NCBI RefSeq assembly: GCF_036881715.1
Contig: NZ_JBAKBF010000004.1
Location: 186,001 to 250,000, forward strand
Length of the DNA stretch: 64,000 nt
Direction: 5' to 3'
From: Pannonibacter anstelovis
GTDB taxonomy: Bacteria > Pseudomonadota > Alphaproteobacteria > Rhizobiales > Stappiaceae
Positions 8,137 to 17,686 of this stretch are shown here, piece by piece; position 1 is the first letter of the stretch, and every line of letters begins with the position of its first letter. Both the position numbers and the translations under genes were made by a program. Below the pieces are notes generated by a model, which saw nothing but the letters and a program-made list of their open reading frames with translations, made no database searches and was not told the origin of the DNA.

Positions 8137-9657
8137 ATGCGTTACCGTTCCAACCTGAAGGCCTTCGCGCTGGCGATGGCCCTTTCCAGCACCCTGCTTT
8201 CAAGCTCCGCCTTTGCTGCCGATGACAGCATCGACGTGGCTGGTCCCTTCGAGATCAAGGGCGCAGACCCCTCACTTTCCGGCAACATCTTCCTTGCCAT
8301 GGACGTTGCCGAGACGCTGGTAAACACGGATCAGGACGGACGCCTGACGCCAGGCCTTGCGGCCAGCTGGGCCGTGGAAAGCGACGGCCTTGTCTGGCGC
8401 TTCAGAATGCAGGAAGGCGCTCAGTTCCATGACGGCACACCGGTGACAGCGGCAGCAGCGGCCAATGCGCTCAACATCGCCCGCGCCAAGCCGGGCCTCT
8501 TGCAGCGTGCGCCGGTTGACGCCATCGAAGCGGACGGCGAAGACCTTGTGGTGAAGCTGAAGGAACCCTTCGCCACCCTTCCCGCGTTCCTGGCCGAATA
8601 CCGCTCGCAGATCCTTGCCCCAGGCTCCTATGGTGCCGATGGCATGGCTACCTCCGTCATTGGCTCGGGTGCCTACAAGGTCACGCTGCTTCAGGCACCG
8701 GGCAAGATGGAAGCAGACCGCTTCGACCAGTATTGGGGCGGCCCGGCCAGGATCAGCAAGGCCACCTACAGCGCCGTCAGCCGTGCTGAAACGCGCGCGC
8801 TGATGGCCGAGAGCGGTGATGCCGACTATGTGCTGAACCTTGATCCGGCTTCCGTCGCCCGGCTGAAGGACAAGGAGGGGCTGGACGTGCGCTCCGTGCC
8901 AATCCCGCGCTCGCTGCTGGTCAAGGTCAACGCGGCCAACCCGAAGCTCAATACGGTGGAAGCCCGCAAGGCACTAAGCCTTGCCATCGACCGCGAAGGC
9001 CTTGCCATCGCCGTACTGCGCTATCAGGCCGGCGCCACCCAGCTGTTCCCGCCATCCGTGGGTGACTGGCACAATGCGGCCCTTGCCCCGCTCGCCTATG
9101 ACCCGGAGGCAGCTTCTGCACTGCTCGCGGAGCTTGGCTGGAAGGCCGGTTCTGATGGCATTCTCGAAAAGGATGGTGAGCGCTTCACGCTGGAGCTGCT
9201 GACCTATCCGGACCGGCCGGAGCTGCCGCTTGTCGCCGCAGTGCTGCAGCAGCAGTTGCAGGATGTGGGCATCGAGCTGACAATCAACTCCACAAACTCC
9301 TCCGAAATTCCGGCCCGGCATAACGATGGCTCGCTGGAACTGGCGCTGCTGGCCCGCAACTTCGCTCTGGTACCGAACCCGATCGGCACCCTGCTGCAGG
9401 ATTATGCCCCCAATGGCGACTGGGGCGCGATGAACTGGCAGAACGCTGAAATCGCGGATCTGCTGAAGTCCATCGGACGCAACGGCGGCAGTGCAGAGCA
9501 GTTCGCAACCGCAACAGCGATCCTGCAGGAAGAATTGCCGGTGCTGCCCATCGCCTGGTATCAGCAGAATGCCGCCATCTCAGGCAAGCTGCAGGGCGCA
9601 ATCCTTGATCCCTACGAGCGCAAGCTCGGCCTGAAGGATGCGAGCTGGAAGAACTGA
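8137..9657 (+). CDS. ABC substrate-binding protein, nickel/peptide family (SBP family 5)
   Basis: 506 residues from the ATG at 8137 (SD GTGAGG six bases upstream); a start at 8077 would place 20 non-signal residues before the signal peptide. The leader RYRSNLKAFALAMALSSTLL...AFA is a clear Sec signal. The mature protein has family-5 hallmarks: LAASWAVESDGLVWRFRMQ, QFHDGTPVTA and a C-terminal PVLPIAWYQQNA. The family imports nickel, peptides, opines or metallophores; these cannot be separated here. It begins a four-gene operon with two permeases and a fused ATPase, with overlapping stop/start codons throughout. Confidence 0.87.
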   Translation: MRYRSNLKAFALAMALSSTLLSSSAFAADDSIDVAGPFEIKGADPSLSGNIFLAMDVAETLVNTDQDGRLTPGLAASWAVESDGLVWRFRMQEGAQFHDGTPVTAAAAANALNIARAKPGLLQRAPVDAIEADGEDLVVKLKEPFATLPAFLAEYRSQILAPGSYGADGMATSVIGSGAYKVTLLQAPGKMEADRFDQYWGGPARISKATYSAVSRAETRALMAESGDADYVLNLDPASVARLKDKEGLDVRSVPIPRSLLVKVNAANPKLNTVEARKALSLAIDREGLAIAVLRYQAGATQLFPPSVGDWHNAALAPLAYDPEAASALLAELGWKAGSDGILEKDGERFTLELLTYPDRPELPLVAAVLQQQLQDVGIELTINSTNSSEIPARHNDGSLELALLARNFALVPNPIGTLLQDYAPNGDWGAMNWQNAEIADLLKSIGRNGGSAEQFATATAILQEELPVLPIAWYQQNAAISGKLQGAILDPYERKLGLKDASWKN

Positions 9658-10625
9658 TGTCCTCTCCTTCCCTTGCAACGCGTGCGGGCCGCCTCTCCGG
9701 CGGCCTTGCCATGCGGGCTGCACAGGCGGTGCTGGTGGCGCTGCTTGTCGGCATTCTGACCTTCCTGATGATGCAGAGCCTTCCCGGTGACATGGCCTAC
9801 CGGATCGCCGCCGGACGCTATGGCTATGACATGGTGAGCGCCGCCGCCGCCGATGCCGTGCGGCAGGAGCTGGGGCTGGATCGTGGCCCCGTTACAGCCT
9901 TTCTCATCTGGATGCGGGATCTGGCTACGTTCGATCTCGGCAAGTCGCTCATCTCCGGCGAGCCTGTGTGGCACGAAATCCGCCACCAGCTGGGCGCCAG
10001 CGTGCAGCTGGCCGGTGCAGCCATCGTGCTGTCCCTGTTCATGGGCCCGCCGCTTGGCATTCTCGCCGGGTTGAAGCCGGGCGGGATGCTGGACCGGGTG
10101 CTGCTGACGGTCTCGGCCGGCATCCGCGCCCTGCCGCAGTTCCTGCTGGCGCTGGTGCTGATCCTGCTCTTTGCCGTGCAGCTTGGCTGGCTGCCCGCCG
10201 CCGGCCACGGCAAGCCAGTGCATTTCATTCTGCCTGCGGTCACTCTCGCCCTCGGCCTTGCCGCCTTTTCCGCCCGTGTGACGCGGGACGTGATGGCAGG
10301 CGTTGCCAAGGCTCCCTTCTACCAGTTCGCCAGAACCAAGGGCCTCAGCGATGGCCAGATCCTGCTGCGCCACGGCCTGCGCAACATCGGCGCGCCGGTC
10401 ATCGCCTTCCTTGGCATGCAGTTCGTGACGCTGGTGGAAGGCGTCGTCATCGTGGAAAGCATCTTCGGCTGGCCCGGCATCGGCCATGCTCTGGTCCATG
10501 CCATCTTTGGCCGCGACATCCCGATGGTGCAGGGCACGGCGCTCGTGCTGGGCCTTGGCTTCGTGCTGATCAACACGCTTCTGGATCTCGTCATCCAGCG
10601 CATCGATCCGCGGAGGGCCAACTGA
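9657..10625 (+). CDS. ABC permease 1, nickel/peptide family (DppB/NikB-like)
   Basis: 322 residues, start codon overlapping the upstream stop by one base (TGATG). The N-terminus has ILTFLMMQSLPGD, the DppB/NikB entry motif, and the cytoplasmic EAA-like loop reads YQFARTKGLSDGQILLRHGLRN. About six membrane segments are visible. It pairs with the second permease at 10625. Confidence 0.9.
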   Translation: MSSPSLATRAGRLSGGLAMRAAQAVLVALLVGILTFLMMQSLPGDMAYRIAAGRYGYDMVSAAAADAVRQELGLDRGPVTAFLIWMRDLATFDLGKSLISGEPVWHEIRHQLGASVQLAGAAIVLSLFMGPPLGILAGLKPGGMLDRVLLTVSAGIRALPQFLLALVLILLFAVQLGWLPAAGHGKPVHFILPAVTLALGLAAFSARVTRDVMAGVAKAPFYQFARTKGLSDGQILLRHGLRNIGAPVIAFLGMQFVTLVEGVVIVESIFGWPGIGHALVHAIFGRDIPMVQGTALVLGLGFVLINTLLDLVIQRIDPRRAN

Positions 10626-11440
10626 TGGATATCTCCGCAATGCCGCAGCAAAGCCGCGGCTTCCGGCCCCTGCCCTTCTGGACCGGGATCGTGCTCGTTG
10701 GCCTGCCCGTGCTTCTGGCCATCATCGCGCCAATGATCTCGCCGCTGAGCCCGGTGCGCCAGAGCCTGAGGCTGGCACTCGCCGCCCCCGACCTTGCCGC
10801 CCCCTTCGGCTACGATCATCTGGGCCGGTCGATGATGGCCCGCCTTGCCGAAGCCCTGCGCCTGTCGCTGACGGTTTCGGCTGCAAGCGCCCTGAGCGCG
10901 GCGGCAATTGGACTTGGGCTCGGCGTCACCGCCAGCCGCATGGGCGGCATGACCGACCGTCTCCTGACCCTGCTGGCTGACTCCTTCATGGCCATTCCCG
11001 GCCTGCTGATCGTGCTGATGATCGGCGTGATCGTGCCGTGGAAGCCGCTGGCCTTCTGGCTCGGCCTGACGCTGGTGCTGTGGATCGAGTTCTTCCGCCT
11101 CGCCCGCGCCGCTTCCCGGCCCATCTTTGCCTCTCCGGCGGTTCAGGCATCCGGCCTCCTCGGTTTCGGCAAGGCCTACATATTCCGCCGTCATGTCTGG
11201 CCGGAACTGGCACCTGTCATGCTGACCTCCACCGCCTTCGGCATGGCCACCTGCATCATGACCATTGCCGCCCTTGGCTTCGTCAGCGCTGGCGTGCGCC
11301 CGCCCACGCCCGAACTTGGCCAGATGATGGTGGAGCTGATGCCCTATTGGCGCGAGGCGCCCTGGGCGCTGCTTCAGCCCGTTGCCGCCATCTTTAGCCT
11401 CATCCTTGGCCTCAACCTGATCGCAGGCTCCCGCGCATGA
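10625..11440 (+). CDS. ABC permease 2, nickel/peptide family (DppC/NikC-like)
   Basis: 271 residues. The TGATG junction with permease 1 fixes the start at 10625; a longer open frame upstream is only overlap. The opening IAPMISPLSPVRQ and the FGYDHLGRSMMARLAEALR segment are the classic DppC/NikC pattern, and the coupling loop is AVQASGLLGFGKAYIFRRHVWPE. It overlaps the ATPase gene by four bases (ATGA). Confidence 0.9.
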   Translation: MDISAMPQQSRGFRPLPFWTGIVLVGLPVLLAIIAPMISPLSPVRQSLRLALAAPDLAAPFGYDHLGRSMMARLAEALRLSLTVSAASALSAAAIGLGLGVTASRMGGMTDRLLTLLADSFMAIPGLLIVLMIGVIVPWKPLAFWLGLTLVLWIEFFRLARAASRPIFASPAVQASGLLGFGKAYIFRRHVWPELAPVMLTSTAFGMATCIMTIAALGFVSAGVRPPTPELGQMMVELMPYWREAPWALLQPVAAIFSLILGLNLIAGSRA

Positions 11441-12846
11441 CTCATTCCGTTTCCATCCGAAATCTGAGTGTTCTGGCGGGCAAGGACGTGCTCGTGCAGC
11501 CCGTGTCGCTGGAGCTGCAGCCCGGACGGCCGCTGACGATCCTTGGGGAAACCGGCTCGGGCAAGAGCCTGCTGCTGCAGGCCGTGCTCGGTACCCTGCC
11601 GGAGGGCCTCACCGCAAAAGGCGAAGTGGTGTTCGAGGGCCAGCGCTTTGCCGCCGGAGATGCGGATGCCATACGACCGCTGTGGGGCCGGCTTCTCGCA
11701 ATCCTGCCGCAGGAGCCGTGGCTTGCGCTCGACCCGCTGATGCGCGGGGCAGAGCAGATCCGCGAGACCCACGCGCTTGTGGGCGGGGCTGCCGATGCTG
11801 CCGCAATGACGGCAGAAGATCTTTCAAGCCTCGGCCTCGCCGGGTCCGGCGCGAAGCGGCCCTATGAGCTGTCTGGCGGCATGGCGCAGCGGCTGGCCTT
11901 TGCCGTGGCGCGGGCTGGCGGCGGACGGCTGATCTTTGCCGACGAGCCAACCAAGGGGCTGGATGCGGCCCGGCGTGATGATGTGGCACGCATGCTGCTG
12001 GAAGGGATGGGGGCCGATGGCGCTCTGCTGACCATCACCCATGATCTGGAGCTAGCCCGCCAGCTTGGCGGGGACTTCATGATCATGAAGGAAGGTCAGA
12101 TCACGGATCAGGGCAAGACGGAAGACCTGCTCTCGCCCGAAAGACCCGCTTACACCCGGACACTGGCGCAGAGCGATCCGCTGCACTGGCCCAAACGCAC
12201 GAGCACCCGCAAGAACGGGTCTCCTGTTTTGACTGCCGATGGCGTTGCCGCCTCGCGGGGCGGACGGCGGCTGTTCTCGGGTGTCAGCCTCACCGTTCAC
12301 CCGGGCGGGATCACAGGTATCACCGGCCCCTCCGGCTGCGGCAAGTCCACGCTGGGCGATATTCTCATCGGCCTCATGAAGCCCGACGAAGGCCGGATAG
12401 AGCGCAAGACAGCATCAGGTTCAGGAGCGCGCCGCCCGCTGTTCCAGAAGCTTTATCAGGACCCGCCCGCCAGCTTCCCGCGCCATGCGACAATGCAGCA
12501 ACTCGTGGAAGACCTCGTGCACCTGCACACGCTCGACCGCGCCCGCGTTCCACCGCTGATGAAAAAGCTCGGCCTCGCGGACCGCCTGCTCGCCCGGCGG
12601 GCTGACGAGATTTCCGGCGGCGAGCTGCAGCGCTTCTCCATGCTGCGGGCATTGCTGCTGGACCCCGTCCTGCTCTTTGCAGACGAGCCCACCTCCCGCC
12701 TCGACCCGATCACCCAGAAGGACACCATCACCCTGCTGACCGACATCGTGGCCGAACAGGGCCTGGCGCTGATCCTGGTCAGCCATGACGAGAATCTGGT
12801 GAAGGCCATCGCGGACAGAACGGTGCAGTTGTCCGCCGCCGTGTGA
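11437..12846 (+). CDS. Fused double ABC ATPase (DppD-DppF type)
   Basis: 469 residues carrying two complete nucleotide-binding domains. Domain 1 has Walker A GETGSGKS (about residue 38), signature ELSGGMAQRLAFAVARA and Walker B LIFADEPTKGLD. Domain 2 has GPSGCGKST, EISGGELQRFSMLRALL and LLFADEPTSRLD, with H-loop VSHDE. In most nickel/peptide systems these are separate proteins of about 260-330 residues each; the fusion here is compact. A terminator follows. Confidence 0.9.
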   Translation: MTHSVSIRNLSVLAGKDVLVQPVSLELQPGRPLTILGETGSGKSLLLQAVLGTLPEGLTAKGEVVFEGQRFAAGDADAIRPLWGRLLAILPQEPWLALDPLMRGAEQIRETHALVGGAADAAAMTAEDLSSLGLAGSGAKRPYELSGGMAQRLAFAVARAGGGRLIFADEPTKGLDAARRDDVARMLLEGMGADGALLTITHDLELARQLGGDFMIMKEGQITDQGKTEDLLSPERPAYTRTLAQSDPLHWPKRTSTRKNGSPVLTADGVAASRGGRRLFSGVSLTVHPGGITGITGPSGCGKSTLGDILIGLMKPDEGRIERKTASGSGARRPLFQKLYQDPPASFPRHATMQQLVEDLVHLHTLDRARVPPLMKKLGLADRLLARRADEISGGELQRFSMLRALLLDPVLLFADEPTSRLDPITQKDTITLLTDIVAEQGLALILVSHDENLVKAIADRTVQLSAAV

Positions 12847-12870
12847 AAGAAAACCCAGACAAGAAACGAG

Positions 12871-12900
12871 AGGGACGCTCATCCAAGCGTCCCTTTTTTA
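12871..12900 (+). terminator. Rho-independent terminator of the nickel/peptide-type ABC operon
   Basis: AGGGACGCT (12871-12879) pairs with AGCGTCCCT (12886-12894) around a six-base loop, followed by a run of T. Confidence 0.92.
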
Positions 12901-12966
12901 CTGTCAAAAATACGAATTCAAAAGCCGTTTGCTCCGCTTTGCGCGCAAATAGCGCAAAACAGCATC

Positions 12967-12988
12967 ATTCCGCAGCGAAGTGCGGAAT
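12967..12988. promoter_or_regulatory. Hairpin in the leader of the symporter gene
   Basis: ATTCCGCA and TGCGGAAT form a perfect 8-bp stem with a six-base loop, 77 bases before the symporter start. Just upstream is the dyad TTTGCGCGCAAA (about 12938-12949). Either could be a regulatory site; no T-run follows, so termination is unlikely. Confidence 0.35.
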
Positions 12989-13065
12989 CCTTCCCGGCAA
13001 ATCTTCTCTTTAAAATAGTGGGGATGAATAGCGGCCAATTCAAGGCCGGTGGTTAGGAGGAAACC

Positions 13066-14496
13066 ATGGAGTACATTCAGTCGTTCTTCGGCTTGATTGA
13101 CAGTCTGACGTGGGGATGGGCGCTCATCCCGATCCTCGTCGTGTTTGGTGTGTTTATCACCATCATGTCGGGCTTTGTGCAGTTCGAATTCTTCGGACGG
13201 ATGTTCCGCGTGCTCGGCTCCAATGCCAACAATTCCGATCCGAACGCCATCTCGGCCCGTGAGGCGCTGCTTGTCTCCGTCGGCGGGCGCGTCGGCGGCG
13301 GCAACATTGCCGGTGTGGCCGTGGCCATCACCCTGGGCGGCCCGGGCGCCGTTTTCTGGATGTGGGCCATTGCGCTCTGCGGCATGGCAACCAGCCTGAT
13401 CGAGTGCACCCTTGCCCAGCTTTACAAGACCAAGGACACTGACGGCAGCTTCCGGGGCGGCCCGGCCGACTACATCCGCCGCGGCCTTGGACAGCGCTAC
13501 AACTGGCTCGCCATCGTCTATGGCATCTGCCTTCTGGCCTCCTTCGGCTTTGGCTTCAACGCCTTCCAGGGAAACACCATGGCCGGCGCCGTTCAGGACT
13601 CCCTCGGCATCGACCGCATGTATTCCGCCTTTGCGATTGCAGCCGTCACCGGCCTCGTGATCTTTGGCGGCATCAAGCGCATTGCCAAGGCAGCAGATGT
13701 TGTCGTGCCGGTCATGGCGCTTGGCTACATTGCCCTCGCACTGATCGTCATCGCCCTCAACATCACCGAAGTGCCGGACATGCTGATGCGCATCGTCCGC
13801 TCCGCTTTCGGCTTTGAGGAAGTCGTGGCTGGCGGCATGGGTGCGGCCATCGCACAGGGCCTGCGCCGCGGCCTGTTTTCGAACGAAGCCGGTCTCGGCT
13901 CGGCTCCGAACGTTGCAGCCACCGCGCTTGTCCGCCACCCGGTCAGCCAGGGCATCACCCAGTCGCTGTCCGTGTTCATCGACACCATCCTGATCTGCAC
14001 CTGCACGGCGCTGATCATCCTGCTGGGCGATGTCTACGTTCCGGGCGCGCAGGGCATCGACGGCGTGGTTCTGACGCAGCAGTCGCTGGTCAGCCATGTT
14101 GGTGAATGGTCAAAATATGCGCTGACGCTGGCGATCCTGCTCTTTGCCTTCTCGTCGATCATCTACAACTACTACCTCGGCGAGAACGCACTGGCTGTCG
14201 TGACCCGCTCCAAGCCGGCTGTTTTCGTGCTGCGCCTGCTGATCCTCGGCGTGGTGTTCCTTGGCGCCGTCGCTCCGAAGGCCACCTCGGTCTTCTTCTT
14301 CTCCGACCCGATGATGGGCCTTCTGGCGCTGGTCAACCTGATCGCCATCATCATGCTTTTCCCGATCGCCATGCGCGTTGTCGATGACTACCGGAAGCAG
14401 TTGAAGGCAGGCGTTGCCCGCCCGATCCTCGATCCAGCCAACTTCAACGACCTCGACCTTGACCGCAAGGCCTGGGACCCGAGCATCTGGAAGTAA
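13066..14496 (+). CDS. Sodium/alanine-glycine symporter family (AGCS) amino-acid transporter
   Basis: 476 residues with about eleven membrane segments and the AGCS signature region GGRVGGGNIAGVAVAITLGG followed by GAVFWMWAIALCGMATSLIE. The later conserved motif SNEAGLGSAPNVAATA is also present. The start has a near-perfect SD (TTAGGAGGAAACC). The family imports small neutral amino acids with Na+ or H+. The neighbours aspA, asparaginase and a racemase suggest that here the substrate may be asparagine, aspartate or a D-amino acid (inference). Confidence 0.9.
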   Translation: MEYIQSFFGLIDSLTWGWALIPILVVFGVFITIMSGFVQFEFFGRMFRVLGSNANNSDPNAISAREALLVSVGGRVGGGNIAGVAVAITLGGPGAVFWMWAIALCGMATSLIECTLAQLYKTKDTDGSFRGGPADYIRRGLGQRYNWLAIVYGICLLASFGFGFNAFQGNTMAGAVQDSLGIDRMYSAFAIAAVTGLVIFGGIKRIAKAADVVVPVMALGYIALALIVIALNITEVPDMLMRIVRSAFGFEEVVAGGMGAAIAQGLRRGLFSNEAGLGSAPNVAATALVRHPVSQGITQSLSVFIDTILICTCTALIILLGDVYVPGAQGIDGVVLTQQSLVSHVGEWSKYALTLAILLFAFSSIIYNYYLGENALAVVTRSKPAVFVLRLLILGVVFLGAVAPKATSVFFFSDPMMGLLALVNLIAIIMLFPIAMRVVDDYRKQLKAGVARPILDPANFNDLDLDRKAWDPSIWK

Positions 14497-14512
14497 TCCG
14501 GATAGAAGCCTC

Positions 14513-14536
14513 ATGGGCCGCCACCTGGCGGCCCAT
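14513..14536 (+). terminator. Hairpin between symporter gene and aspA
   Basis: ATGGGCCGCC (14513-14522) pairs with GGCGGCCCAT (14527-14536) over a four-base loop, with only TTT after it. It may partially terminate and so set symporter-to-aspA stoichiometry. Confidence 0.55.
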
Positions 14537-14569
14537 TTCACATCCCCGACATTGTTGTGAGAGAGAGCG

Positions 14570-15943
14570 ATGCAACAGCAGATGCGCATCGAAGAGGACA
14601 GTCTTGGCCGCATGTCCCTGCCGGCAGACTGTGTGTGGGGCATTCATACGGCCCGCGCCATCGAGAACTTTCCGATTTCCGGCATTCCACTCAGCGCCTT
14701 CCCGGAGTTTGTCCGGGCGCTGGCCTGGGTGAAGAAGGCCACCGCAGCCGCCAACCTGGCCCTCGGCGTGCTGCCGCAGGTGAAGCACGACGTGATCGCG
14801 TCCGTCTGTGACGAGATCATTGCCGGGCAGCATCACGAGCATTTCCGGGTGGACATGATCCAGGGCGGGGCCGGCACCTCAACCAACATGAACACCAACG
14901 AGGTGATTGCCAACCTCGGCCTCATCCGCATGGGCTACCGGCCGGGCGACTATGCCCAGCTGCACCCCAATGACGACGTGAACAGGTCGCAGTCTACCAA
15001 CGACGTCTATCCGACGGCGCTGAGGCTGGCCATCGTCAGCCAGTGCGACGCGTTCCGTCAGGCACAGACGCGGCTCGCAGGGGCCTTTGCAGAGCGCGCC
15101 GAAGCCTTTGCCAACGTGCGCAAGATCGGCCGCACCCAGCTGCAGGATGCCGTGCCGATGACACTCGGCATGGAGTTCGCCGGCTTTGCCGCGACCATCC
15201 GCGAGGACATCGACATCATCGGCCGCCTGTCGGAACTGCTGCTGGAAGTAAACCTTGGCGGTACGGCCATCGGCACCCGCGTCAACACGCCGGACGGCTA
15301 TGCCGAGCGGGCGGTGGATGAACTGTCCGGCGTCTGCGGCATGAAGGTGAAGCTTGCCACCGATCTGGTGGAAGCCTCATCCGATACCGGTGCCTATGTC
15401 ACCTTCTCCGGCGTGCTGAAACGCATTGCGGTGAAGCTCTCCAAGATCTGCAACGATCTGCGGCTTCTGTCCTCAGGTCCGCGCTCCGGCTTCAACGAGA
15501 TCCGCCTGCCGCCGATGCAGGCCGGCAGCTCGATCATGCCGGGCAAGATCAACCCCGTGATCCCGGAAGTGGTCAATCAGGTCGCCTTCCAGGTCATCGG
15601 CAACGACCTGACCGTCACCATGGCCGCCGAGGCGGGGCAGCTGCAGCTCAACGCCTTCGAGCCGGTGATCATCCTCAACGTGCTCCAGTCCATGCGCATC
15701 CTCATGCAGGCCATGGACACGCTGAACGAGCGCTGCGTCAGCGGCATCGAGGCCAATGTGGCCCAGTGCGAAGGCATGCTGGAGAACTCGCTGGTTCTGG
15801 CCACCATGCTGGTGCCGCATATCGGCTACGCAAAGGCTGCGAAAGTGGCCAAGACAGCCCTGGCCGAAAACGCCAGCGTCACCGAAACCGCCGTCAAGCT
15901 TGGCTTTGGCACGGCGGAGGAAATCACTGCCATGCTGCAGTGA
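14570..15943 (+). CDS. aspA: Aspartate ammonia-lyase
   Basis: 457 residues, the size of aspartases and class II fumarases. The fumarase/aspartase superfamily signature GSSIMPGKINPV is at about residues 318-329, with GGAGTSTNMNTNEVIAN and NDDVNRSQSTNDVYPTA upstream. Aspartase has NANE/NTNE-type active-site spacing as here; the tetramer cleaves L-aspartate to fumarate and ammonia in the cytosol. The surrounding asparaginase and racemase genes favour aspartase over fumarase. It follows the symporter by 73 bases on the same strand. Confidence 0.92.
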   Translation: MQQQMRIEEDSLGRMSLPADCVWGIHTARAIENFPISGIPLSAFPEFVRALAWVKKATAAANLALGVLPQVKHDVIASVCDEIIAGQHHEHFRVDMIQGGAGTSTNMNTNEVIANLGLIRMGYRPGDYAQLHPNDDVNRSQSTNDVYPTALRLAIVSQCDAFRQAQTRLAGAFAERAEAFANVRKIGRTQLQDAVPMTLGMEFAGFAATIREDIDIIGRLSELLLEVNLGGTAIGTRVNTPDGYAERAVDELSGVCGMKVKLATDLVEASSDTGAYVTFSGVLKRIAVKLSKICNDLRLLSSGPRSGFNEIRLPPMQAGSSIMPGKINPVIPEVVNQVAFQVIGNDLTVTMAAEAGQLQLNAFEPVIILNVLQSMRILMQAMDTLNERCVSGIEANVAQCEGMLENSLVLATMLVPHIGYAKAAKVAKTALAENASVTETAVKLGFGTAEEITAMLQ

Positions 15944-16009
15944 TCCGGCGGGGAGCAGCCAAGCCCACCCAGCACCGCTCCCCGTCACCTTCTTGGCAAA
16001 ATGCCAAAG

Positions 16010-16044
16010 CCCGCCGGTCCCTATGGAACGGCGGGTGTTCTTTT
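16010..16044 (+). terminator. Terminator after aspA
   Basis: CCCGCCG (16010-16016) and CGGCGGG (16029-16035) form a stem followed by TGTTCTTTT. A second small dyad, CTTGGCAAAATGCCAAAG, sits just before it at 15992-16009. Confidence 0.7.
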
Positions 16045-16070
16045 GAAGCTTCAGTTCATGATCGCGTGGC

Positions 16071-16919
16071 TCAATTCAACCACAGCCGCACAAGCGCGGC
16101 TTCCGGGGTTTCGAGGCCGCCGTTTTCGACGCCGCAGGACCACAGGCCCGCTCCGGCGGCATAGCTGCCGGGGATGAGGCCGCCCTGTTCGCACTGGCTG
16201 ACGGCACGGATGCGCTTGCCGGAGGCCACTGCGTCACGCAGGGCGCCAAGAACGTCCTCGCAGGACATGGCCGTGCCGGAGCCGAAGACGCGCAGTACCG
16301 CCCCGTCCAATTCGGCAAGCGCAGCCCGCAGCATGGCGGCCGGCATACCCGGAGACAGGGAGAGGACAGCGATGCGCCGGTCCTCGAAGCGGCGGCGGGC
16401 GGGCAGGCCCGGCTTCAGCTGGGGCGTGGCGCGGAAGGCATCAGCATCCTGGCTCTCGTGCTTCACCAGCCCTTCGGCGGGCATCAGCTTGCCGTCAAAG
16501 GCCAGCCACACCCCCTCCCCCGGCTGGAAGGCCGCACGGATGGCAAGATCGAGATTGCCCTCCGCATCGCCGTGATGGTGCAGCGGCACCATGGAGCCGC
16601 ACAGCACCACATGCCGGCCAAGACCGGCCAGCGCCTGCGACAGGGCCGCGCCCGTGAAAGCCATCGTATCGGTGCCGTGGGTGATGATAACGGGCGCACC
16701 TGGATGGGCCTCGATGGCATCCAGCATCTCGTTCCAATGCGAGGGGCCAACGTTGGAACTGTCCAGCAGCGGATTGAAGACATGCGCCGCCAGCACGGCG
16801 CCTTCCGGCAGTCTGGCCTCGAGCGCCTCTTCCACCACGCCCGCCATGGGGGCAAGACCGTGCTCGGTGTCACCCATGCCGATGGTGCCACCCGTATGTA
16901 TCAGCAGCAGTTCCATCAC
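16071..16919 (-). CDS. L-asparaginase
   Basis: 282 residues, somewhat shorter than the classical 320-350. The first catalytic threonine motif LLLIHTGGTIGMG is at the N-terminus and the second triad motif VIITHGTDTMAFTGAAL is at about residues 75-91, both intact. GSMVPLHHHGDAEGNLDLA follows. The enzyme hydrolyses asparagine to aspartate and ammonia; no signal peptide is seen, so it is probably cytoplasmic. The frame opens with GTG at 16919 and ATG at 16916; the upstream racemase TGA overlaps both. It shares an operon with the racemase. Confidence 0.9.
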   Translation of the reverse strand: MMELLLIHTGGTIGMGDTEHGLAPMAGVVEEALEARLPEGAVLAAHVFNPLLDSSNVGPSHWNEMLDAIEAHPGAPVIITHGTDTMAFTGAALSQALAGLGRHVVLCGSMVPLHHHGDAEGNLDLAIRAAFQPGEGVWLAFDGKLMPAEGLVKHESQDADAFRATPQLKPGLPARRRFEDRRIAVLSLSPGMPAAMLRAALAELDGAVLRVFGSGTAMSCEDVLGALRDAVASGKRIRAVSQCEQGGLIPGSYAAGAGLWSCGVENGGLETPEAALVRLWLN

Positions 16920-17644
16920 GCTGCTGCCCGGTGGTGCTCAAGCGCAAGGCCGGCCAGAGCGGCGGCCACGGCATCCGTCACGTCGATCAGCGTCTTGCCC
17001 TGAACGGGCCGGGCGATCAGCGGCAGCTCGGTGCAGGCCAGCAGAACCGTCTGCGCCTCCATCGAGAGAATGATCTCTTCCAGCCGGGGGGCAAGCGAGG
17101 CATCCGTGCTGCCAAGGCGCTTCACATCGTGAATGAGGCCCTGCAGTGCTTGCGGCTCGGCCGGTGTCTCCAGATCGAAAACCGGCGTCAGCGTCGCATA
17201 GGCGGAATACTCATCCAATGCCACCACAGGGGCCGCGCCCAGAAGGCCGACACGGCCAGAGCCGGAACGGCGGATTTCGGAGGCGACGACAGACTGGAAC
17301 GATACCAGCCGCGCACTCACGCCCATCTTGGCCAGCAGCACCTCGATCTTCGGCGCAAACCAGTTCAGCGTGTTGCAGGCAATGGCAAAGGCATCCACCT
17401 GGGGCGCGATCTGCTGCACGGCCCGTTCCATCGCGGCCCAGACGGCATCCTCGTTTTCGCGCAGGTCCATCGACAGGCCGAGTTCAGGCTCGGACACGGC
17501 CACAAGCCGCGGCGCATCAAGGTCGCCACGGAAACTGCAGCCCATCATGTCCTGGGTATGGCGCAGGATCTTGGCCCACATGTCCAGACCCGCCTCAGGG
17601 CCTGATCCGGTGATGATGCCAAGGGTGTAAGCTCTCTGGTTCAT
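16916..17644 (-). CDS. Aspartate/glutamate-family racemase
   Basis: 242 residues from the ATG at 17644 (SD AAGGGGGAAC); the longer frame to 17701 has no signal or SD. Two catalytic cysteine motifs are visible, IACNTLN (about residue 88) and LLACTELP (about residue 200), the pair used in two-base racemisation. The N-terminal LGIITGSGPEAG is typical of the aspartate racemase branch. It could interconvert D- and L-aspartate, feeding aspartase. It is the first gene of a two-gene operon with asparaginase and faces the XRE regulator gene. Confidence 0.85.
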   Translation of the reverse strand: MNQRAYTLGIITGSGPEAGLDMWAKILRHTQDMMGCSFRGDLDAPRLVAVSEPELGLSMDLRENEDAVWAAMERAVQQIAPQVDAFAIACNTLNWFAPKIEVLLAKMGVSARLVSFQSVVASEIRRSGSGRVGLLGAAPVVALDEYSAYATLTPVFDLETPAEPQALQGLIHDVKRLGSTDASLAPRLEEIILSMEAQTVLLACTELPLIARPVQGKTLIDVTDAVAAALAGLALEHHRAAA

Positions 17645-17686
17645 GGTGTTCCCCCTTTTCCCAGATGGTGCAACCCCGCAGTTTCC

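Noticed and set aside
9968..10624. In-frame upstream extension of the second nickel/peptide permease (490 residues in total)
   Set aside because: The added 219 residues lie wholly inside the first permease gene in another frame; the TGATG junction at 10623 fixes the true start.
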